This document shows positions 52,327 through 58,520 of a stretch of DNA of 64,000 nt, piece by piece. The notes beneath the pieces are model-generated. The model ran no database searches. It worked only from the letters and a program-made list of their open reading frames with translations, and was not told the origin of the DNA. The DNA lies in NCBI GenBank assembly GCA_947496865.1, contig CANMEE010000001.1:310001-374000 (forward strand), written 5' to 3'. Every line of letters begins with the position of its first letter. Within the stretch, counting starts at the first letter, position 1. The DNA is from an uncultured Sphingomonadaceae bacterium. Lineage in GTDB: Bacteria > Pseudomonadota > Alphaproteobacteria > Sphingomonadales > Sphingomonadaceae. Position numbers and translations under genes: made by a program.

Positions 52327-53501
52327 GCAGGGTTCCTCTTAACCCACTGTTTGGAAATGATCATTCGTTGCATTTCATTGGTTCCTTCACCGATGCACAT
52401 TAGTAAAGAGTCGCGATAATAGCGTTCAATCTCATATTCTTTGGAATAGGCATAGCCGCCATGGACGCGCATCGATTCCTCGGAATTGCGCACCGCCGCT
52501 TCGGAAGCGAAATATTTCGCCATGCCTGCTTCGAGATCACAGCGTTCGCCGCGATCATAGGCTTCAGCTGCATCAAGGGTCAGCAGGCGAGCGGCTCTGG
52601 CGCGAGTCACCATTTCACCGAGTTTCAACTGGATCGCCTGATGCTCGCATATCGGTTTGCCCATGGTTTCGCGCAGCTGGGCATATTCAGTGGCAAGCCG
52701 CAACGACCCTTCCGCAAGACCAACACCGCGCGCCGCCACATTGATCCGACCCAGTTCGAGCCCGCCAGTGGCCTGAAAAAACCCGTGCCCTTCGACACCA
52801 CCGATCAAATTTTCCGCCGGGATGCGATAATTGTCGAAGACCAGCTCGGCGCTATCGATACTATTATAGCCCAGTTTTTTGAACTTCTTGCCAACCGTAA
52901 AGCCCTCACCCTTGGGCGCGATCATCAGGCTCATGCCTGTATAACGCGGGTCGGCCTTTGGATCGGTTTTAACCAGCAGCGCGAAACAGCTGCCGTTGAT
53001 CCCATTGGAAATCCAGGTCTTAGTCCCGTTGATGACATATTCATCGCCGTCGCGGACCGCCGTGGTGCGGATTGCCTGCAAATCCGTGCCGGCATTGGGC
53101 TCGGTCAGCGCCAGTCCGCCGCGGATTTCACCGCTGGCAAATTGGGGCAGCCATTTGGCTTTTTGTTCCGCTGTACCAAAGCGTTCGACCGCACAGGCCA
53201 TGATCAGGTGCGAATTGAAAATGCCGGTTATCGCCATCCAATGGGAAGCTATTTCAGCGACGATCTTCGCATAGCTGGTTGCCGGCAAGCCAAGGCCGCC
53301 ATATTCTTCACCAATGGTTGCACCGAATAGACCCATATCGGCCATTTCACCGACGAGCTGTTCGGGCCATTTATCCTCATGGTCATGTTCCATCACCACG
53401 GGCTTCACCGACCGGTCGATCCATTTCTGGATCGCGTCCATGAAGGCCCGCTCTTCTTCCGGGTCAATCACATGCTGCGCATTATCAATTGCCGTTGCCA
53501 T
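52323..53501 (-). CDS. Acyl-CoA dehydrogenase (392 aa)
   Basis: Complete ACAD with the textbook features: GEEYGGLGLPATSYA, GGLALTEPNAGTDLQAI, YVINGTKTWISNGINGS, MRVHGGYAYSKEY, and the C-terminal GEGTNEMQRMIIS carrying the catalytic Glu. ATG 53501 is chosen because AGGAG lies nearby; the frame extends 15 codons more. Fourth ACAD of the window and the only one with the classical E-G-T. Third gene of the CitE-MaoC-ACAD-transferase operon, where it may oxidise a methylsuccinyl-CoA-like ester. Confidence 0.92.
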   Translation of the reverse strand: MATAIDNAQHVIDPEEERAFMDAIQKWIDRSVKPVVMEHDHEDKWPEQLVGEMADMGLFGATIGEEYGGLGLPATSYAKIVAEIASHWMAITGIFNSHLIMACAVERFGTAEQKAKWLPQFASGEIRGGLALTEPNAGTDLQAIRTTAVRDGDEYVINGTKTWISNGINGSCFALLVKTDPKADPRYTGMSLMIAPKGEGFTVGKKFKKLGYNSIDSAELVFDNYRIPAENLIGGVEGHGFFQATGGLELGRINVAARGVGLAEGSLRLATEYAQLRETMGKPICEHQAIQLKLGEMVTRARAARLLTLDAAEAYDRGERCDLEAGMAKYFASEAAVRNSEESMRVHGGYAYSKEYEIERYYRDSLLMCIGEGTNEMQRMIISKQWVKRNPA

Positions 53502-53576
53502 TATCGTCGCTCCTGAGTCTTTTAAAATTGGGGTTCCCTCCCCCATTTTTGTGGTCGGCCTGTTTAGTCGGCGCCC

Positions 53577-54086
53577 TTAGTCGTCCGCGCCGCCAAACCC
53601 ACGTTTCCAGATCAGCATGGTGCGCTCAAATGTGCACACAACTTTATCGTCTTGATTTTTGCCGATGGTTTTAATCGTCACGATGCCTTGCTCTGGCCGC
53701 GACGCTGATTCTTTTTTGTGCAGCACTTCGCTCTCTGCATAAAGCGTATCGCCGGGAAATAGAGGGTGGGTCAGGCGAATTTTGTCCCAACCCAGATTGG
53801 CCACGGCTTTCTGGCTGGTATCCGAAACGCTCATCCCGACCATCAACGCGACTGTCAGGGGAGAACAGACCAAAGGCTTTTTAAACTCGGTCTTCTTTGC
53901 AAATTCATAGTCGAAATGCACCGGATGGGTGTTCATCGTCAATAAGGTGAAATGCACATTGTCCGTGTCGGTAATCGTCCGACCGGGCCGATGCTCGTAA
54001 ATATGACCGACTTCAAAATCTTCATAATAGCGCCCGAATGTCTCACGAAAACGCCCAGGACTTACTTCAATTACTCCATCACGCAT
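53577..54086 (-). CDS. MaoC-like (hotdog) hydratase (169 aa)
   Basis: Hydrates or dehydrates an enoyl-CoA. RTITDTDNVHFTLLTMNTHPVHFDYEFA (residues 36-63) holds the hydratase region; the usual D-x-N-P-x-H is N-T-H-P-V-H, a form I associate with mesaconyl/itaconyl-CoA-hydratase-like proteins. KPLVCSPLTVALMVGMSVSDTS and FPGDTLYAESEVL complete the fold. Length fits single-hotdog MaoC proteins. It follows the CitE-like gene by 42 bp and precedes the ACAD gene by 75 bp. Confidence 0.87.
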   Translation of the reverse strand: MRDGVIEVSPGRFRETFGRYYEDFEVGHIYEHRPGRTITDTDNVHFTLLTMNTHPVHFDYEFAKKTEFKKPLVCSPLTVALMVGMSVSDTSQKAVANLGWDKIRLTHPLFPGDTLYAESEVLHKKESASRPEQGIVTIKTIGKNQDDKVVCTFERTMLIWKRGFGGADD

Positions 54087-54128
54087 GTATTTATCCTTGT
54101 TGATTAGATATTTTGATCTTTGATTCTA

Positions 54129-54953
54129 TCACGCTGCCGCCGCGATATGCCGATATCGTTGCATAACCGGCGCTTCGAGCATACGCCCATTATGGCTAAT
54201 CGCTTTTCCGCCGGCTGCATCAAAAGCATTAATGGCGTCTATGGCCTCAGCAATTTCAGCCGCTGTGGGCTTCATCGCGGCTGCAATAGCGGCAATTTGT
54301 TTGGGATGAATAGCGGCCTTGGCGTGAAAGCCCATTGCCTTTGCTTTGGCGGATTCTTCGGCCAAACCAGCCTCGTTGCCCATATCGATATAGGGCACAT
54401 CAATTGCAGCAACAGCAGCCGAAGCGCAGCACAGGATAAAGGCCCCGCGCGCCGCCAGCAAAGGTTCCCATTCCAGCTTGGTGCCAAGCTCTGCAGAAAA
54501 ATCGCCGCCGCCAAACATCATCGCCGTAACGCCAGCGCTTGCCGCGATCCCATCACCAGCACGCAGACCCTTGACCGTTTCAATGAGCGGAACCAAGCCG
54601 TCAACCCGACCACCCAAAACCGCGTGCGCAATTTCAACCTCAGCCGGGCTTTCGACCATTGGCAGAAAAACAAGCGTTGGTAGAGTATCGGCCATCGACA
54701 AGGCCAGCAGATCGGCAAGACCAGCGCGGGTCTTGAGACCATTGATTCGCACCGCCGTTTTTGTCCGGTCGAGCGTGTTAAGCGCCGTCAGAACGGATTC
54801 GCGTGCGCTATCTTTCTGATCCGCAGGGACCGAATCTTCCAGATCGATACAGATCAGATCAGCTGCACTATTCGCCGCTTTCTCAAAGCGTTCAGGGCGA
54901 TTGGCAGGCACAAAAAGGAAGTTGGTAAAACCGGTCATAAGGTCCATTATCAT
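54129..54953 (-). CDS. CitE-like (HpcH/HpaI) CoA-ester lyase (about 274 aa)
   Basis: TIM-barrel lyase of the citrate-lyase-beta / malyl-CoA-lyase family, which cleaves 3-hydroxyacyl-CoA diacids such as citramalyl-CoA. NFLFVPANRPERFEKA starts the barrel, CIDLEDSVPADQKDSAR provides the Asp-Glu pair and Arg of the Mg/CoA site, VRINGLKT and LVPLIETVKGL follow, then KAAIHPKQIAAI. Three in-frame ATGs (54953, 54947, 54938) are close together and none has a strong ribosome site; I took the first. First gene of the five-gene operon, 28 bp after operator copy 7. Confidence 0.85.
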   Translation of the reverse strand: MIMDLMTGFTNFLFVPANRPERFEKAANSAADLICIDLEDSVPADQKDSARESVLTALNTLDRTKTAVRINGLKTRAGLADLLALSMADTLPTLVFLPMVESPAEVEIAHAVLGGRVDGLVPLIETVKGLRAGDGIAASAGVTAMMFGGGDFSAELGTKLEWEPLLAARGAFILCCASAAVAAIDVPYIDMGNEAGLAEESAKAKAMGFHAKAAIHPKQIAAIAAAMKPTAAEIAEAIDAINAFDAAGGKAISHNGRMLEAPVMQRYRHIAAAA

Positions 54954-54980
54954 GTTTGATTGATATTGCCTCTTCACAAT

Positions 54981-54992
54981 TTGTCCGGACAA
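54981..54992. promoter_or_regulatory. Operator copy 7, TTGTCCGGACAA
   Basis: Perfect core, flanks AAT and ATAT. Between divergent genes: 27 bp before the CitE-like start (minus) and 70 bp before the DUF1838 start (plus), so it can serve both. Confidence 0.85.
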
Positions 54993-55062
54993 ATATAAAG
55001 TCAACCAGAAAGTGAAATTAATTGCATTGTTACCGGACGTAAATTTTAGGGAGAAGCGTGAA

Positions 55063-55971
55063 ATGAATCGATTTTTAAAGCAGACGGCCTTGGCGACTAT
55101 GGTGGTATCATTTGCCATAAGTTACCCCACGACTGCGCGGACGCTGGATCCGAAAAAGCCGGAAGATGCTCTGGAAATCATGAAACGGACACAATGCGGC
55201 ACCGCTGATGGCGTGCCCGCAGTCTATCACTGGTCCGGCAAAGTTTATTCCCGTGTACAGGGTGAACCTGATCGCCATCTCTATAATGGCGAGGGTATGA
55301 ATGTTCGCCAATGCGTGAAGGTCGAAGACCCGAAGCGCGGTGTTGGATATCGGCAGGTCAGCCGCGAAGTGATGTTCTATCTTGATCCCAAAACCAATGA
55401 AGTGCTGCGCACCTGGGACAATCCATGGACCGGGGAAACGGTCAAGGTCATGCAAATTGCCAATGATCCGGTGAACAGCCGGCCCAACTATCCTTACCGC
55501 GCCGATGGCACGCCTTATACGCTGCCCAATATCCGGCAGCAGGGCAATTGGATGTTCATGCCGATCGAAGTGCCGCTGTTTTATCACAATGTGCTAGCGG
55601 GCGAGTATCAGGATTATGTTGGCAACAAATATCACGCGATGGAAATTTTTGACTTCACCATGCTGGCCGACGAGATTCTCGATACCAAGAACCCGACGGC
55701 TTATCCCTCGATCAGTTGGGTGCGGATTTCCGACTGGATGCCGTGGATGAAAATGCGCGGACGTCAGGGGCAGATGGTGTTTAACGCCATGGGCGCAAAG
55801 CTGAAAAGCTATGACGAGCTGCCAGATGTGATCAAGGATGAAATTGCGCTCAACTATCCCGAATATACCGCGCCGCCGCCGGGTGATGATCCGCGCAAGA
55901 ATGAAACGACTTGGACGGTGTTCAAACAGATGATCGACGCGGAACGCGCGGCGGAAGAAGCGAAAAAATAA
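55063..55971 (+). CDS. Secreted DUF1838-family protein (302 aa)
   Basis: Signal peptide (FLKQTALATMVVSFAISYPTTA), then a DUF1838 domain: VYHWSGKVYSRVQGEPDRHLYNGEGMNVRQ, EVMFYLDPKTNEVLRTWDNPWTGE, NWMFMPIEVPLFYHN, YPSISWVRISDWMPWMKMRGRQG. The domain has no settled function that I know; it is rich in Trp, Tyr and Phe, as a pocket for a hydrophobic compound would be. GGGAGAAG precedes the ATG at 55063; an earlier in-frame start lacks a signal. Single gene, divergent from the CoA operon across operator copy 7. Confidence 0.8.
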   Translation: MNRFLKQTALATMVVSFAISYPTTARTLDPKKPEDALEIMKRTQCGTADGVPAVYHWSGKVYSRVQGEPDRHLYNGEGMNVRQCVKVEDPKRGVGYRQVSREVMFYLDPKTNEVLRTWDNPWTGETVKVMQIANDPVNSRPNYPYRADGTPYTLPNIRQQGNWMFMPIEVPLFYHNVLAGEYQDYVGNKYHAMEIFDFTMLADEILDTKNPTAYPSISWVRISDWMPWMKMRGRQGQMVFNAMGAKLKSYDELPDVIKDEIALNYPEYTAPPPGDDPRKNETTWTVFKQMIDAERAAEEAKK

Positions 55972-55998
55972 CGCTTTCTTTCAAAGTTTCTCCCTGGG

Positions 55999-56027
55999 GG
56001 TCGGCCTGTTGGTCGGCCTCTTTTTTT
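55999..56027. terminator. Possible terminator after the DUF1838 gene
   Basis: Two direct copies of GGTCGGCC separated by TGTT, each with a self-complementary GGCC that can pair with the other over 4 bp, followed by a run of seven T. The stem is weak, but the position between two convergent genes and the T-run fit termination. Confidence 0.4.
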
Positions 56028-56030
56028 GTC

Positions 56031-56717
56031 TTAAAACGGCTTGATATTGCCGAGAAACGCGGTGGCGAGCAGCAACAGATAAACGATCCAGACCCAAATA
56101 CGGGTGGTGTCCATTGTTTTACGGAGCGGAACTTCGGTGTCGTCCGATGATCCCTCGGCAATCAGCTTACCGAGCTGCGGTCCGACGGGTTTGAATGCCA
56201 CATCAATCATGATCGCAGCGGCAAAGATGAGGCCGAACATCAGCGCTTTAGTTGCGAGCCAGACCGGGATGAGCGGATCGCCTTGGGCCAGCGACACAAT
56301 GCCAAGGCCCAGATAAAAAATAGTAAGTCCGATTTTGAGGATCGATTCAATTTTCCGGTCGCGCGCGGCCCGTTCTGTCTGGTCATGGATATGCGCGTCC
56401 CATACCAGCCATATCCAGACAGCGCCGACTGCCCAAGACAACGCCACGGCCCAGCCGGGCAAATCCCACCAGCCGCCAGCATCGACCATGGTGATCGTCA
56501 GCGGCACCATCAGCGCCCAAGCGGTGCGCGGTACCATGTCGAGATTGACGAGCAGTTGCAGCAAAACCAGCCGTTGCGGCAGATCATATTTCTCCCGCTT
56601 ACGAAAATGCTGACCGAGCATGAACACGCCGACATCGGCGCCGAGCCACAGGACGAACAACAGGATGTGGACGAAGACCAGCCATTGATAAAAGGAAATG
56701 TTCAATATCTCTGTCAT
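56031..56717 (-). CDS. Integral membrane protein of unknown function (about 228 aa)
   Basis: Five or six membrane helices: WLVFVHILLFVLWLGADVGVF, LLVNLDMVPRTAWALMVPLTI, WAVALSWAVGAVWIWLVW, IGLTIFYLGLGIV, LATKALMFGLIFAAAIMIDV and WVWIVYLLLLATAFL. The first helix (FVHILLFVLWLGADVGVF) and the HIHDQ segment recall CopD-like or DUF-type haem-binding membrane proteins, but I cannot name the family. ATG 56717 is a best guess; 56735 is in frame. Operator copy 8 lies 28-45 bp upstream, so it belongs to the regulon. Confidence 0.75.
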   Translation of the reverse strand: MTEILNISFYQWLVFVHILLFVLWLGADVGVFMLGQHFRKREKYDLPQRLVLLQLLVNLDMVPRTAWALMVPLTITMVDAGGWWDLPGWAVALSWAVGAVWIWLVWDAHIHDQTERAARDRKIESILKIGLTIFYLGLGIVSLAQGDPLIPVWLATKALMFGLIFAAAIMIDVAFKPVGPQLGKLIAEGSSDDTEVPLRKTMDTTRIWVWIVYLLLLATAFLGNIKPF

Positions 56718-56762
56718 CGCGCTCAATCCCCGCATTTTGCTGCATCACCGTCATAACTATAT

Positions 56763-56774
56763 ATGTCCGGACAA
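56763..56774. promoter_or_regulatory. Operator copy 8, ATGTCCGGACAA
   Basis: Eleven of twelve core bases, right flank ATTG. Upstream of the minus-strand membrane-protein gene and just downstream of the calycin-like gene. Confidence 0.72.
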
Positions 56775-56784
56775 ATTGCAATGG

Positions 56785-57249
56785 TTAGTCGCGCAGGCGA
56801 TGCTCATCGCACAAGGTACGCTTGAACAACCGTCCATCCTTAAACCAATGCCAGGTCCGCGCGCGGTGATGGCCATCGTCGCCGAGACAGATAATCTCAT
56901 AGAAATTTGCACCGGGATCATCCTTGCGATTGAGGTTGAGCAGGATCAGGCCAAAGTCGGTTTCCCAAGCGCAGCCATCAAAATTTTCATTATCCCACCA
57001 CAGCTTGCCATCGCGCAGCACGCCGTTCAGCGTGGAGCTATATTCGCGACCATCATCCCATCGAAACAAATTTTTCTGGATATAGGCATAGGGCCCTTTG
57101 CTAGGGAAAATACATTCCACGCGGGCCTGATGTTGATCGACTAGTTTGTTGTCGGTGTCGACGTGACGATACACACCTGTCCATGTTCCCTCGTGTTTCA
57201 TCATGCCGGGCATAATGTCCGTCAGTATCGCTCGATTTTTAAGATTCAC
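56785..57249 (-). CDS. Unknown cytoplasmic protein, lipocalin-like (154 aa)
   Basis: I do not recognise it firmly. GMMKHEGTWTGVYRHVDTDNKLVDQHQARVECIFPS (residues 15-50) and YIQKNLFRWDDGREYSSTLNGVLRDGKLWWDNENFDGCAWETDFGL suggest a small all-beta barrel such as the calycin/DUF3598 group, rich in Trp and Tyr, able to hold a hydrophobic ligand. No signal peptide. No ribosome site stands out; AAGATTC lies before ATG 57249. It lies between the operator-controlled membrane gene and the LysR gene, with about 130 bp to the latter. Confidence 0.6.
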   Translation of the reverse strand: MNLKNRAILTDIMPGMMKHEGTWTGVYRHVDTDNKLVDQHQARVECIFPSKGPYAYIQKNLFRWDDGREYSSTLNGVLRDGKLWWDNENFDGCAWETDFGLILLNLNRKDDPGANFYEIICLGDDGHHRARTWHWFKDGRLFKRTLCDEHRLRD

Positions 57250-57310
57250 GCCCTAATACCCTTGTTTCTCGACATAATTTGGCTTCCGTTAGGCGACATG
57301 ATAGGACGCA

Positions 57311-57320
57311 GCTAACAACC
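57311..57320 (+). promoter_or_regulatory. GCTAACAACC half-site upstream of the LysR gene
   Basis: GCTAACAACC, followed by GGTATTGG, equals one arm of the near-perfect palindrome at 58394. It lies 58 bp before the chosen LysR start, where autoregulatory LysR sites usually are. The shared sequence suggests that the LysR protein binds both places. Confidence 0.45.
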
Positions 57321-57377
57321 GGTATTGGATTTTGCACAGCCATTGATTGTGGCGATATCGAGTGGAAGGAACTGATC

Positions 57378-58367
57378 ATGGACCAACCTGACCTGCGTCA
57401 GCGTTTTATCAAGCCGTCGATGGATCCACAGAAATTACAGCATTTTCTCTCTGTCTATGACACTGGAAGCTTTTCCCGCGCTGCAAGCAATAATGATGTC
57501 AGCCAGCAAGCGGTTTCCAAAAGCGTGGCCAAGCTCGAAGAAAGTCTCGGCGTCAGATTGTTCGAGCGCGGCGCCTTTGGTGCGGAGCCTACGCGTTTTG
57601 GCCATGCGCTGGCGCGGCGGGCCAAGGTCATCACGGCAGAAAGCCGTCTGGCTGCAGCAGAGATCAGCGCTTTGCGCGGCGCAGATCGCGGTTATGTACG
57701 AATCGGGCTGGGTTGGTCTTTCCTCACCAGAATTGCACCGCTGGTGATCAACCGGTTCAACGAAAAACAGCCCGGTGTCACGCTTAGCATTACCTCTGGC
57801 GATAGCAGATCGCTCTACGACAAATTGCTGCGCGGAGAAGTGGAATTTGTCGCCAGCGCGCCACCCACCGACCTTGAAATCGACAATGCTATCGAGACGG
57901 CAGAAATGTTCGAGGACCGCGATGTCATCATGATGCGCCGGGACCATCCGCTGGCGTCAAAGGACACGGTAACATTGGAAGACCTGGCTGCACAGACATG
58001 GTTGGTCTCGATGCAGCTTCAGATGCAATGGGAACGCGTCTGCAACATTTTTCTCGCCGAGGGCCTCGCTCCGCCAAGCCGATATGTTGATATGGATTCG
58101 GTTATCCTCGCCAAATCCACGCTGTTACAAAGCGATGCGGTCATGCTGCTAGCGAAGGAATTATTCGCAACCGAGGAAGAGCAAGCGCAATATCACACCA
58201 TCGACGGGACAGAATTTCCTGTCGCCCGTACCGCTTATTTTGCAATGCGCCGTAACTCGGTGCTGCAACCGGTGGCGCAAACCCTGAAAAACGAACTGAT
58301 CACTGCGTGTCGCGCTGTGCTTGATCCCCGTTTACTGCGCGGCATCACTGTGGCGGAAAAACCATAA
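57378..58367 (+). CDS. LysR-type transcriptional regulator (329 aa)
   Basis: N-terminal winged helix (QKLQHFLSVYDTGSFSRAASNNDVSQQAVSKSVAKLEESLGVRLFERG, residues 18-65 counted from ATG 57378) and a LysR substrate-binding domain (GLGWSFLTRIAPLVINRF; DLEIDNAIETAEMFEDRDVIMMRRDHPLA). GGAAGGA precedes ATG 57378; a later ATG at 57423 is also possible. It stands just upstream of the third TonB receptor, whose leader has a matching palindrome, so it probably controls that receptor in addition to the TTGTCCGGACAA-binding protein. Confidence 0.88.
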   Translation: MDQPDLRQRFIKPSMDPQKLQHFLSVYDTGSFSRAASNNDVSQQAVSKSVAKLEESLGVRLFERGAFGAEPTRFGHALARRAKVITAESRLAAAEISALRGADRGYVRIGLGWSFLTRIAPLVINRFNEKQPGVTLSITSGDSRSLYDKLLRGEVEFVASAPPTDLEIDNAIETAEMFEDRDVIMMRRDHPLASKDTVTLEDLAAQTWLVSMQLQMQWERVCNIFLAEGLAPPSRYVDMDSVILAKSTLLQSDAVMLLAKELFATEEEQAQYHTIDGTEFPVARTAYFAMRRNSVLQPVAQTLKNELITACRAVLDPRLLRGITVAEKP

Positions 58368-58393
58368 ATGTGAGAAAACCCCACTTGGTTGTG

Positions 58394-58417
58394 GCTAACA
58401 GCCAATTGGTTGTTAGC
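58394..58417. promoter_or_regulatory. 24-bp near-perfect palindrome upstream of the third TonB receptor
   Basis: Left arm GCTAACAGCCAA and right arm TTGGTTGTTAGC are reverse complements at 11 of 12 positions, with no spacer. It lies 40 bp upstream of operator copy 9. The arm GCTAACAACC recurs before the LysR gene (57311). It contains T-N11-A-type spacing, as LysR sites do. Likely the LysR binding site. Confidence 0.6.
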
Positions 58418-58456
58418 GTTATCCCTATCAAGAAGATTAGCCCTGTTTCCTCAAAT

Positions 58457-58468
58457 TTGTCTGGACAA
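58457..58468. promoter_or_regulatory. Operator copy 9, TTGTCTGGACAA
   Basis: One central base differs (CTGG for CCGG), but the 18-bp frame AATTTGTCTGGACAAATT is symmetrical elsewhere. It lies 52 bp before the TonB receptor ATG at 58521. Confidence 0.8.
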
Positions 58469-58520
58469 ATTGAATGATATTCAAGCATTCTACCAAAGTC
58501 CGGAACCAGGGAGACAAAAA

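Noticed and set aside
52461..53330. 289-codon plus-strand open frame
   Set aside because: Antisense shadow of the acyl-CoA dehydrogenase gene with intact motifs.
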